Translations under genes and position numbers: made by a program
DNA from: Dittrichia graveolens
Lineage: Eukaryota > Streptophyta > Magnoliopsida > Asterales > Asteraceae
Length of the DNA: 64,000 nt
Direction of reading: 5' to 3'
Assembly (NCBI GenBank): GCA_038502395.1
Contig: JARJIL010000006.1
Coordinates: forward strand, 22,041,001 to 22,105,000
Shown here: piece after piece, positions 12,961 through 24,116 of the stretch
Position numbering within the stretch: position 1 is the first letter of the stretch
Layout: the number at the start of each line of letters is the position of its first letter
The notes under the pieces: model-generated
Databases searched by the model: none
The model's input: the letters and a program-made list of their open reading frames with translations, nothing else
What the model was told of the DNA's origin: nothing

Positions 12961-14261
12961 TTATTTCTAGCAATCATCATTCCTACTTTCAATCAACCTC
13001 TAAAAACACTATCCATCTACTCAAAAACTACCCAAAATTCTTGATCAATATCCTCTCCTATACAATACAAGTCTTTAATAATTCCAAGTGTAATTCAATT
13101 TTTATATACTTATAAGATTGTGAATTTTAAATTTGTATTTATCCAAGAGTGTAAATATCCTTGGAAAGATATATATTTATCCACAAATTAATATAAAAAA
13201 TATGTTTTTTTATAGATAATGTTGGTGGTGGTTATTATTTTCAATGTAATTGTGTTTTCAACGTTGGTATGCACTCCTTGCTTCGTTCCTTTCCACATAT
13301 ATTTACAACATAATTATAGATATTAAGCTATCTTTCATTATCCTATAATAATTTGAGTTGAACCAACAATAAAAAAAAGAAACTTAAGAAATTAGTTTCA
13401 TCAATTTAATCAACTAAAACGGAATCTTGATGGAGAAATAACGTTTTACAAAACTTTTTATCCTATAAGATTATCCAGTAGTCTGCTTTCTTAAAATTAA
13501 CGGTTTTTCTATTCTAAGTCGGTATAGGAATTTATGTCAATTGATCATAGTCAATTGATGATGACGTCCCACCAATGAGGATTAAATCTTCTTGGTTTCT
13601 AAAAACGAACGACTTTTCTTAGTACAATCAAGAATGGTAGAAGAAACCCCGGATCATTGATCGACAGTTGGCACATAGGAGATAAAGAATTGATGGAGGT
13701 CGAGGTTAATTTTCTATAGCGTAAGAGCGTACAGTAAAAGGTTAATTTACGTCAATTGATCATAGTCTATTGACGATGATGTCCCGCCAATGAGGATAAA
13801 TCTTATTGGTTTCTAAAAACGAACAACTTTTCTTAGTACAATCAAGAATGGTAGAAGAAACCCAAATCATTGATCAACTGTTGGCACATAGGAGATAAAG
13901 AATTGATGGAGATCGAGGTTAATTTTCTATGGCGTAAGACTGTAAGAGCATACAGTAAAATGTTAAACCCTTAACCGCTATTTATAGTTGTATGAAACTT
14001 TTTTTAACGGCAAAAACTTATATTTCATAATCAATCACATACAGTATCCAAAATAAATGCAACCCTAAACATGTACCTATGGCCATACATTAGACTAAAA
14101 ACCTAAACCAAACGCTATCAAATGAACACACTCATATCTATAACAATCACATGCTTTACCCAATACCTGGTTCTCATATCTGTAATAGTATGAAACTTAA
14201 TCGTAGTGTGATTATACCAGCTTAAATAAATTCAATTAAATTAAACAAATATATTGTTACT
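12961..14261. other. Intergenic, AT-rich, with a 215-bp tandem duplication
   Basis: No gene is seen. The only structured element is the duplication at 13531-13960, described separately. Confidence 0.6.
13531..13960. repeat. Two-copy tandem duplication, about 215-bp unit
   Basis: The unit beginning TTTATGTCAATTGATCATAG (13531) recurs as TTTACGTCAATTGATCATAG (about 13746). Both copies contain AGTACAATCAAGAATGGTAG, GTTGGCACATAGGAGATAAA and GTTAATTTTCTAT in the same order. The copies differ by scattered substitutions and small indels. Confidence 0.9.
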
Positions 14262-14859
14262 TGTTAGGTATTGATGATTCTCGAAAACACAACAGAAGCA
14301 AAAGGTTTATAAGAACAATTTTTCATTTAACCACCAATACACACCCAATGGACCATGATATTAACGTTAGCAATACAACAAAGGAAAAGAACAAGAGTTA
14401 GAGTTATACCTCTCAGGCAAGAACTCGTTTCTTGAACTTTGGTTGTGCCTTGGATTGTAGTACATAAAGGAGTACACCTCTAATGATATCCACACCAAGC
14501 TTCAATGGCTCTTTCTTGCTAGAGAATTGTTATGCCAAGCAAGACACCACCAAACTACACAGCCCTTGCACCACAAAGCCTTGCCAACAAGAGTGTTTGG
14601 GAGAGATATATGCACTAGTTTGCAACAAGCAACTAACTGTGCCGGCCCAAACGGGCACACTCAAGTCACACCCGACTTGGGTTCATGCTTAGCCATTGGG
14701 CACGTCCGTCTTGACCCACCAAAACTAACTTTTGGTGTTTCTCTCTCTCTCTTTTGACCAACGGCGATGCCGGAACCAATACTTTGCGTGTGACCTAATA
14801 GACTCATGCTTCATCAGTAGTGGCACAAACTCATGTGTGTCTGCGGGCATAATCCAACA
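14262..14859 (-). mobile_element. Probable Copia-type solo LTR, 598 bp
   Basis: On the minus strand the stretch starts TGTTGGATTATGCCCGCAG and ends AATACCTAACA, giving canonical TG...CA ends with short inverted termini (TGTTGG/CTAACA). A TATAAACC word lies near its 3' side. Flanking 5-mers (TTACT and TACAT) do not match, so no target-site duplication supports it. Two frames of 69-76 codons inside it have no recognisable motif. Confidence 0.5.
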
Positions 14860-16737
14860 TACATAATTACCAATAAAGGATTATACCAACTTAAATGTTT
14901 ATTCTTTGTATCCTTTGTATTAGTGTAGTGCCCTTTTCCTATTTCCAAAACAATATAATATTATTTTCTTTATAAATATTTTTGGTGATTGGAATTCATT
15001 TTGAAAGACCTGGAGGGAGTGTTACGTCAATTACTATAATTATGAGATAGTGTAAATACCAAAATCAGGGCATAAGGCCCAAAACCTTTCCTAATAGCCT
15101 TTTTGTGTGTGGGTGTTTCGAGAGGAAGAGATAAGGGATCGGTCATGGTGGTGCAATTTGTGAATATTACTCAACAAAAATACCAGGTATGGTTACTAAA
15201 CCCCTATTTAATTGATTTCAACAAATTTATTAGAATCTAGTAGGATTTTCATTCGGTTGTTGTCTGTTTGTGATCTACGGTGAATAGGAAGGGTTGATGG
15301 CCTCGATTCATCATGAAACATTCATATTAATGCAATGAATTGTAAAAAAATGTTTATAATGGTTTTAGAATCAAAACTAAGAGTTTATTGGTGTTATTCA
15401 GGTTTGGATGGGGTGGGTCGACCTCAACCAAGAACTTGATCTCATAGAACAATTGAGATGTAGGTATTGTGCAAGAACTACGGAGTTCATAGAAAGGGGG
15501 AGATCATTTGCGAAAACCATTAGGATCTTTTGTGCCTTTACGAGAATTGGTGTTGGTACCCTTTGTGAGAACTAGTGTTTGTACCTTTACGAGAACTGGT
15601 GTTGGTATCCTTTGTGAGAACAAGTGTGTCTCTTTGCGAGAACTAGTGTTGGTTTTCCCTTGGGTTTTGCGATAACCTTGGGGTATAATTCCTAGGGTCG
15701 AGAACAGCTAGTAAGAGTCATGAATAGTTGACCTTTTATAGGTGAGTTATGCATATGAAAATATATTGTAGGCTATTTCTGGTGGACACGTAAAGAAGAA
15801 TATACAATTGTACATACACTAATGAAGTATCAAATGATGATAAACTCTTGTTAAATAAGTAACTACTTATTGTCTAAAAGATCACATGTGCCTAGTTAGT
15901 AATATAATAATATCAAGTTGTATAGTAAGGATGTAAAGAAGAATATCAAAACGTAACACATAAATCGTTGAGCAATAGTTACAGTATTATATATACAGTA
16001 AGAGGTTCAAACGAGAATGGATATTTATGTGAGAATGAGGTTTTTAATCCTGACCTTTTATTTGATCAGATGATCTACACCTGGTCTTTCATTTTATTTA
16101 TAATTACGACGGGTGAATTACGACCGTGAGATCTAACAGATCAACATGGATGACTGACTAGGATTTCTTTTCTCATCCTCACCTAAATATACATTATTAC
16201 ATTCTCATGAGATGATAATCCTACAGAAGTTATTCAAGATTTCTAACATGTTAAATTCTTACAATTATCAATTTGAAGGTCGTCTGCGCCTAAGATAATA
16301 ATAAGTTATTATAAATATTAGTTCTCCACCCGAGGACTCCTTTAATATGCATATATAAAAATCAAGACCTATCTTATTGCACCAAATGTAAAAATGTCAA
16401 AGATTTAGAAGGCAAGTTTTTATATTTAACTGTCTTGATTAACTTTAATGATAATTATCACTTAAATCATGTTAGAGATGTCAACAATCAAACATCATAA
16501 AGCAATTTTATAACATAGCACAAGTAACAAAAACATCTTTAAACACAAATAAATTAAGCAATTTGATGAAACCTGCTATAAATATAAAAGTTGGCCACAT
16601 TAATTAACACAAACATAGCTTAATTAGAAGATGGAGATTTCTAACTGGATATCCCAACCACTATCCACAACTACAAGCAATTTTTTGGTGAATCCTTGGA
16701 TGTTAGTAAGACCAATGATCCTTTTTTGCTCTTAAAC
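14860..16737. other. Intergenic with a minisatellite, no gene
   Basis: AT-rich DNA with one minisatellite (15538-15657). No coding frame of note was found. Confidence 0.6.
15538..15657. repeat. Minisatellite, about 27-30-bp units around GAGAACTAGTGTTGGTA
   Basis: At least five degenerate units vary between ACGAGAATTGGTGTTGGTACC and GTGAGAACTAGTGTTTGTACC, separated by CTTTG or CTTTA. The alternating pattern suggests a two-variant higher-order unit. Confidence 0.8.
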
Positions 16738-17000
16738 TGAAACACCACATTTTCAAATTTAACTTAAAAACATTTTTTGACTGGTTAGCACTCAAAGATT
16801 ATCAGAGTTTACAAAATATTTGTTCAAATTTACATACGACCTAGCAAATTACAAAAGATGTGTCAAGTTATCATTTTTAAACATCCGGAGCTATTCAAAC
16901 CATCACGGAGTTGGGTCTTACCCTTGCTAGAACCTGAACCATCTGCAACAACAAGATCAATAGAACATACGCTTTCGCTTAGTAAGCATAGTAGCTTAAC

Positions 17001-18531
17001 TGTAATACCCGAATTTCTAAAATAAATAAAAGAATATTTATTATTAGTGTTAGCATCACTTTCGATGTAACTATGCAATTGGGGAATTTATTAAAATTGA
17101 TTTAGGCTTAATTGGCTAATTAAATAAAGCATTAGTGGGCTTAGACTAGTGTAAGTGTTAAAGAATTAATTCTTGTTGGGCTTGGGGTGTGTTTTGGGCC
17201 TAAAGCCTTGTGAAGATACATACATATATAAAGGAGATTAAGGCTTAGTCCCTTGGTTCATGCTACTGTTCCATTGCTAGAAAGAGAGTGGTGTGTGTGT
17301 GTTCTTGAAGTCAAGAGGAGAAGAACAAAGAGCAAGAGGAACTTCATCTTTGGCAACCATTCTCTAAGGAAATTCTAAAAGAAACATCAGGTAATGTTCC
17401 TAATCCCTTTATGATCATGAAAATACATTTATGTATGGATCTAGACCTGTTTTATGGGGTTTTGTTGTCTGGGGGTTTTGTCCGTCGAAAGGGCGAGTAA
17501 AATGAAGGATTAAGGGGCTAAACCTTGTTATAACCCAATGAATATTTGTAGGATTTGTTCTTATGATAGGAGAAAGGTTTTTGCAAGTGATTCTAATTGA
17601 TTTGGATTCGTTTTTGAAAGGTTGTGATTTTGAAAATGGCGTTTTAGGGAATTGGTTTTTTGGTCCGACCTTGGGTATGGTCCGAATTTGGGTGTGGTCC
17701 GACTTATGTTGTTGTTCCGACTTTGGGTGTGGTCCGACTTATGTTGTTGGTCTGACTTATGTTGTTGATCCGACTTAGTGAGGTGGTCCAACTTAGGAAC
17801 CATGGGACTTAGAAATGTTGGGGGTTTGAATTAAGAACTGGTACCCGGTATTAACTAGCATGCTGCATTGTAGGTCCTCGTGATCGGACTTGTCAATTTC
17901 CCAACTTGTGAAATCTGCTGCTTTACCATGCCGTGGATCGGGTGAGTTACACTAACTTATACATGATATTAGTGTCAAATGTGTATGTTATAATTTTGTG
18001 AAAGTGTAGTTGATATGTTTATATGTGAAGTGAAGGGTTACGTTATATTATGGTGAAAACGTAACTCGGACACAGTTAGGCATAGTGTGAAATCCTTGAT
18101 ACGGCTTGGATAGTCAACTATGACCCAAAGTGTGAAGTCGTCATCAGTGCACTGCGTCGGTAGTATGTGAAATGATAGGTGAACATGGATTGCTATATGA
18201 TATGTGCATACCTAGTGTGGTGTGTAAGTTAGAGTGCTCGTTAAACTTTATGCTTAATGTTCTTAATTTACTCTTTTCAGGACCTGATCGTAAGAAAGCT
18301 CCAACAGCGTGAAGACGGCTCATATTCTATCAATCGTTCCCGCTGTTTTACTTATTCAAACACTTTATCAAACTATAATTGTAATTGATTACTCAAAGGT
18401 ACTTGACGACGTGTAGTTCCGGGTGCGGGACCTCGTCGGGATTTTGTTGGTTGTTATAGATAAATACAATTTATATTTACTTATACTTGTTGTCAAATTT
18501 TAAAAAGAAATAAAAAAATTTGGACGTTACA
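17001..18531 (+). mobile_element. Nested solo LTR (family B, Gypsy-like), 1531 bp
   Basis: It starts TGTAATACCCGAATTT and ends TTTGGACGTTACA, with exact TTAAC duplications at 16996-17000 and 18532-18536. A TATATAAAGG box (about 17223-17233) upstream of a GA-rich leader indicates plus orientation. TGTAATACCCG-type starts are typical of plant Gypsy LTRs. A GGTCCGACTT-based minisatellite lies at about 17660-17795; the ~70-80-codon frames there are its translations. Confidence 0.9.
17660..17795. repeat. GGTCCGACTT minisatellite inside the solo LTR
   Basis: Repeats of GGTCCGACTT alternate with TGGGTGT and ATGTTGTT spacers, roughly 18-20 bp per unit and seven units. Decay towards the right edge (GGTCCAACTT) is visible. 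Confidence 0.8.
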
Positions 18532-18636
18532 TTAACTCAAATAATCACATAACATGAGTGAAACCTCCCCGGGATATCTCTCATCCAAGCTATAATACCT
18601 GCAAAATTGTTCATAATAACACCATATTTGAGTATA

Positions 18637-18857
18637 GCTACACCACCTGCGTAGCCATCCCCCTAACACTGTGTTGGTATACACCTACACCACTTGCGTA
18701 GCTATATACCCTATCACTCAATTGTTACACAGCTACACCACCTACATAGCTATATACCCTGACATTGTTTTGGTATACAACTACACCACCTGTGTAACTA
18801 TATACCCTAACATTGAACATGTGCATAACTATACCACCTGCATAGCTATACACCACC
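18637..18857. repeat. About 48-bp tandem repeat, five units, in the outer LTR
   Basis: Five units share CTACACCACCTGCGTAGCTA followed by TATACCCTAACATTG, spaced 46-50 bp apart (starts near 18637, 18682, 18732, 18780, 18828). The units diverge by several substitutions. Confidence 0.85.
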
Positions 18858-19077
18858 ACTTACAATGTATATGCATCATAACCTAATCACATATCAAAGA
18901 TAACATATAGTTTACACCGTGAATACTTATACACTGATCATACAAAAGGAATAGTAAACTCATCTCATAATTGAGTAGTGTGCTAAACAAATAATGTATT
19001 CTGAAAAGTATTCAAGCACCTCCCTACACCAATGAATTACTAAGTGTTACAAACTGATCTGAAAATAGGTCTATACG

Positions 19078-19230
19078 ACTGAATTCGGTCACTATGACCG
19101 AATTATGGTCACTGCCATACGAACGAATTCAGTCGCCACCACCGGATTTTGGTCAACTCTTTTCCAACCGAATTCGGTCACCACAATCGAATTTTGGTCA
19201 CCGTCTTATCAACCGAATTCGGTCATAACC
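19078..19230. repeat. GAATTCGGTCA tandem repeat in the outer LTR
   Basis: The words CGAATTCGGTCA and CGAATTTTGGTCA alternate at about 30-bp spacing, giving a period near 60 bp with two to three units. Confidence 0.75.
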
Positions 19231-19560
19231 GACCTGTGAAGAACACGGTTGTTGTTCTTGACACTAAAACAATTTTTAACAACATGGAAGTGTTTCCCTA
19301 CACCACAAACACTCCAAAACATCCATATAAACAAAAACAAACATCAATAACATTGTTGAACGATGATTCAACCTTTTAAATCCCTTTCACCCGTATAGAA
19401 CTTCGAACTAGCCAAACAAACATACCTTAATGTTTATGAAACTGATGTGTTGAAAGCTTGCTGCTAAATATGGTCTTATTGCTTCAAAAGAGATAATATG
19501 ATATGGCCGGTTCTAACTCCTTGTGGAATGAAAGTGTGGTGTGATTGAATAGCTTTTCTA

Positions 19561-19563
<3 letters not shown>

Positions 19564-19608
<45 letters not shown>

Positions 19609-19610
19609 TA
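19564..19610. repeat. (TA)n(CA)n microsatellite
   Basis: About 14 TA dinucleotides are followed by about 9 CA dinucleotides, within the outer solo LTR. Confidence 0.9.
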
Positions 19611-19862
19611 ACTTTGATGATATGGCTAGTCAACCCCTCAACTTATCGTCTTTTATTTTGGCAGTTTTAACCCTTTTAGTTCATAAACACCTCATATCTC
19701 ATGAAGACAACTCATATTATTTTATAACACTTTTTCATTAAGACTTTCGAACTTTGGGACGTTACATAAACACTTCATCAATAACATTGGAAATTTGCTT
19801 TCTCTCACTAAAAACATCTCTCTCTCTCTCTCTCAAAGTACTTCACTATAGGGAATGAGATA

Positions 19863-19908
19863 AGTATGTATGTATGTATGTATGTATGTATGTATGTGTG
19901 TGTGTGTT
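19863..19908. repeat. (TATG)n(TG)n microsatellite
   Basis: About eight TATG units run into a (TG)n tail. Confidence 0.9.
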
Positions 19909-19954
19909 TTTAGAGGATAGTATCTGCATCATGTGGATGAAGATAGTATATATA

Positions 19955-20090
19955 CCCAAGGCTTTTAGCCTAGTGGTGCTAAGACAGTTTATGTTTGATA
20001 TTGTTTATGGTTTAAGATTATGGGTTCAAATCACGTCATAAACAAAATTAAAGTAGATTTATAAGCCGTTAAAAACAAATATATATCACA
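19955..20090 (+). mobile_element. tRNA-derived SINE-like element
   Basis: A Pol III A-box-like TAGCCTAGTGG (19966-19976) is followed 45 bp later by a B-box-like GGGTTCAAATC (20022-20032), then an AT-rich tail. The spacing suits an internal Pol III promoter, but the sequence cannot fold as a complete tRNA. Ends are approximate. Confidence 0.6.
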
Positions 20091-20835
20091 GTAAAAACAC
20101 CCAAATCAAACAGCCTAAAAAACAATTAGAATTACAAATAATTTGACAATTAGAAGTAACAATAATTTGATAAGTACCTATAAACAATGGGAAAGTTAAT
20201 TTCATGTTATAAGAGCGCATGTGTATATTCTCATTCATAAAAAAAGTCTGATTTCTTTTTAATTATTTTTATTTTCTTTTACAATATATTTTTTACTAAC
20301 TTTTAATTTAATTTTGAAGAGAGCTTCGTATCAAGTTGTAAAGAATTTCTCAAAATTCTCAATTGCTATATATGAAATGTTATTTTATCCATTCATTCCT
20401 TTTTAGAATCAGTCGTGATTAAGAATGTATTTTCTTCCTTTTGTCATCAAAGATAGATTAACAATTTACTAATAAAATTTTTAAACTTAGAAAAAGTTTT
20501 AACACTAATAATTAGGTTTAAAAATAGTTTAATCCTTAGCTTATATGTAATTTTGGTTTAACCTTTAAAGTTTATTTTTATACGCTTTAAGCATAAAGTT
20601 CAGTTTGACTTTTGATTTAATCCCTTAAAATTTGTTTGGTTTGCAAATTAATCCATTTAGTATAAACTTTAAAGATGCTATTACAAATAACATCTTTTTT
20701 TAATCTTTAATCTTTCTTTAATATATATTGAAAGAATAGGATTATGATGTCATCATCCTATTTTTAGAACTTTTTATTCTAATTATTTAATAAATGCCTT
20801 ATAAATAGTAAATGGTTAGAGATAAGTAAATTAAA

Positions 20836-23800
20836 TGTAACGCCCCAATTTTCAAAACACAAATAGTCAAATACTACATAAATAAACCTCATTCGTGTAA
20901 AACATACCTTTAGAAAGTCAACGGAAGCATCAGTTTGTTAAACCCTTGTATAAAAGATGTAAACACACATTTACAGCAAAAGTGGTTTAAGTTACACAAA
21001 AGAAGCATTATTGTTACAAAAGATGTTTTAAGTAGCCAACAGTCAAACCGGAACCTTACCCTTGATGTTATCACAACTTGTAAAACAGAAGATAATATCT
21101 GATAAACTACAAGAGCTTAGTGGGGATGCTAAACTGTAAATCATATAGGCACGTGTATAATCATATACAGATATCACACTATTCTTATGGATACAGTACA
21201 ATACCATCTTAGCATCGCCCCATGTAACACCGCCTTTTCTATATTAAAAATACGTATAAATTCGAGTTTTCAAACTGCATGGGTACGTTTGTAATTTGAA
21301 CATTTACCTGTTTGTTAACTTAACCGAATTTCAAAAAGCATTGCAACGGAATTTTAAATAATAAACAAACAACCCAAGTAGTTATTACAGTTTAAAAAAA
21401 ACACATGTTTGGCGTATATACAAATATACAATACCAAAAATTGCCAAACATGCCTACCGGTGTTACATAATTTAAACCGACCATTGTACTACTATACCAA
21501 AAGCAGTGTTCCTTCAAAAAGGTTTGTATAACAGCCATGAGTGTCCCCAACTCACCAAGCCGCCTATTCCTTGTCTGTAAAAGGTTAAACATCAACAACA
21601 TTAGCTATATAAATATAGCTAGTGAATACTAACAATCATGCATAACAATTAGGCAAGTCCTTAGCAATATAACAAGTCACATAGCATAATAAGCAATCAA
21701 TTCTATCCTAACATATAGCGGAGTGTTGACATGTCCAGCGAGTGTATTGTATTGCCGGGTTGCAAAACCAGCTCAAACTACTACCACCGGGGGAATCAGA
21801 CACTACCATCCGTGCGGGTTTCATCACGTAAGTGAATCACCATGCTCGTTAAAGAGCCAAGGCTCAGTAGGCTTAGCCATTTAAGGCACTCACCTCAGTT
21901 GCTGAAAGGAACGGTACTCGAGTACCGTTAGTCCGGAACATTATGCCCATAGGCCCAGGACCCAGCCGAAGCTGACCTTAATTACATACAAGTCCGGACA
22001 TACAGATAGTTTCATCAATCACCCTTTGTAGGGACAAGTGCATGCATGCTTTATTCATATAACATATTATTCATCAAGTGTGCAAATGTACTTAAATACA
22101 TGTCTTGCACATCAATTAACAAGGCATATCATGGATTCTTTATCATACTAGCATACATATGGCTTTCATAATACAAGTTGTGGCATGTCATAATCATATA
22201 ACTGTTCTTGCATTCAAACCTTCCTAAATTGAAGTCATAAGAGTCAGTACTCACCTTGGTGCTCAAATATATCTCAAATATGTATTCGGCCTTCCTTGAT
22301 GCTTAATTACCTATTGTTTACATAAAGGCCCACTTAGAATACCACAAATCATATACATACGCTAGTTCTAATGTTTAATTTCCTAAATGTGTCTAAACTA
22401 GTAAAAATGGTCAAACTAACCCAAATACCCCAAAATTGATCAAAAATGATTCAACCATAGCCCTTATACCATGTTCATGGAAAAACAACTTCCTGTTTGC
22501 TGCATAACCGGTCGCGCCGCGACATGCCTTCAGGGTCACGATTACAGCCTCTGCACAACATTGATTCCCATCCAAAACTCAAGTTTGACATTCTTTAATT
22601 AAGTCTAGGTTATGTACTAGTTTTGGGGCATCATTTGAAGTCTAAAAACATTAACATAACCTACTATAACAACAAATTCAAGATTAATCCATGAATTCTC
22701 CATTTAGGACCCATTTGGTCAAATTCTTGAAACACAATCAAGATTACAACTTTAATACCCAAAATCAGTTCTAAACTACTTGTAAGTGACTTTAGAACAT
22801 ATAACAATCAAAATTTCCAGACTTTAATGGCTAATTTCGTTTTGACCAAATTTGACCTAATTGCTAAAATGAAGAACAAAAGAGGAGAGCTTACAAGAAG
22901 TCAAGATAGATGATGAATTGAAGCTTATAAACAGACTTGGAATAAGATTGGAGCTTGATTTCAGTCCTTGATCTTGATTTGGTGGATGTTTCTCCTTCAA
23001 TCTTCAAGAACAACCAAGAGGTGAGTGTGTGTGTGTTTCCCGTATGTGTGTGTGTTGTGTGTGTGTTGGTGACTTAAAACCGACCTTGGGTTTTTAAGTT
23101 ATCTACAAGGGGTATTTTGTTCCCCTTTTCAACATACAACACAACACCCGAGTAACCGTTTCAACTAACGATGATATTTTTGGAAACCTCTTTTGAAACC
23201 AGTTATTATTTTACAATTCTTTTCTATTTTTATTACTATTTTTAAATTCATATTTAACTGACCAATAACTAATTTCTATTTATTCTATCAAATATATTTA
23301 TATTTAATTAGTTTAATTAAATCGACATACCAAATGGAGCACGCAAATAGGCCATATTTGAGGATGTTACACCCCACTAGGCTAAATGCTGATCGTAGCC
23401 CTACTGCACGAAGCAACACACTACCCCACATTTTTTATCCACTGATCAATTATACACATTGTAATGCATTTATGCATCACACATACTACACATATAAATC
23501 ACAGTTTAATAAACTCATATCAATAATCAATTATAAACACATTGCCATGTCAGATAAAACTCAGCGTATATGCCAACGAGTATGTCCTACATATAATATA
23601 CAATTTAAGGTATTAAACACATAGCAAAATTGGTCAACCGAAAACTGAACAGATCCCAAGCACGCTCGTGCTCCTAACTTAGGTTCGGTCGTGACCTTCT
23701 CAAACATGGGCGTACCGGCCTAGACACACCCATACCTTACACAAGTACGCCCATGCCCCGGCACGCCCGGACCCCATGAACCATGTTAAGTCATGGTCCA

Positions 23801-23985
23801 TAGGCACGCCCGTGTCTTTCACATATTAGCACCAGTTCGCCGACTGTCTTGCTATTTCCGACCAAAAACCAACCAAAACTCCTCTAGTTTTATAAACACC
23901 TCATACTCTCAAATAGGCAACTCATTATAATATAACACTTATTTAATTTATTTAATTAGGAACTTTTCGAGTCCTGGGTGTTACA
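20836..23985 (-). mobile_element. Outer solo LTR (family A), about 1 kb net, with nested insert
   Basis: The ends TGTAACGCCCC and GGGTGTTACA are flanked by exact TTAAA duplications (20831-20835 and 23986-23990). Subtracting the inner insertion and one target copy leaves about 996 bp. The tail (TAAACACCTCATACTCTCAAATAGGC and so on, read in short words) matches the outer LTR ending at 19766. The minus-strand orientation is tentative because the termini are near-palindromic. GC-rich CACGCCCGTG words at 23650-23830 belong to it. Confidence 0.85.
21223..23371 (-). mobile_element. Nested solo LTR, 2149 bp
   Basis: The ends TGTAACACCGCC and GAGGATGTTACA are flanked by exact CCCCA duplications (21218-21222 and 23372-23376). 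Read on the minus strand it has an ACTTAAAAACC TATA-like word followed by GT/CA-rich leader sequence (about 23090-23020), supporting that orientation. No gag or pol remnants are seen, so it is a solo LTR. Confidence 0.87.
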
Positions 23986-24116
23986 TTAAAGTTTCAAGGT
24001 ATGATGTCATCATCCTATTTTTAAATTTTTTTATTCCAATTATATCTGTTTATTTTCTTAAATGTCTTTATAATAATTATAAATAATAAATGGTTAGAGA
24101 TAAGTAAATTAAAGTT

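Larger units (their letters stand above)
16738..19766 (-). mobile_element. Outer solo LTR (family A) carrying a nested solo LTR
   Basis: The ends TGAAACACC and GACGTTACA are flanked by exact 5-bp duplications TAAAC (16733-16737 and 19767-19771). Removing the insert at 17001-18531 plus one target-site copy leaves about 1.5 kb, a solo LTR. Its head (TGAAACACCACATTTTC) and tail (TAAACACCTCATA, CTCAT, TTATAACACTTT, TTCGA, GTTACA) match those of the LTR starting at 20836, so the two are one family. By its terminal layout the LTR reads on the minus strand; the near-palindromic ends make orientation tentative. No internal retrotransposon coding sequence is present. Confidence 0.85.
19767..20737. other. 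Intergenic spacer between the two nested-LTR blocks
   Basis: AT-rich DNA with a (TC)n run at about 19820, a TATG/TG microsatellite (19863-19908) and a tRNA-derived SINE (about 19955-20090). No gene is seen. Confidence 0.6.
20738..24116. repeat. Old tandem duplication split by an LTR insertion
   Basis: The left copy (about 20738-20835) and the right copy (about 24003-24115) share GATGTCATCATCCTATTTTT, TTATTC, AATTAT and AAATGGTTAGAGATAAGTAA. The solo LTR at 20836-23985 was inserted at the very end of the left copy, so the duplication is older than the LTR. Confidence 0.8.

Noticed and set aside
17561..17803. Repetitive 71-80-codon frames on both strands
   Set aside because: Translations of the GGTCCGACTT minisatellite within a solo LTR.
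18637..18857. Regularly spaced repeats that superficially resemble a CRISPR array
   Set aside because: Units are contiguous and degenerate with no unique spacers, and they lie inside an LTR in a plant nuclear genome.
19966..20032. A functional tRNA gene
   Set aside because: A- and B-box words are present but no acceptor stem, anticodon loop or normal tRNA length; SINE is the better reading.
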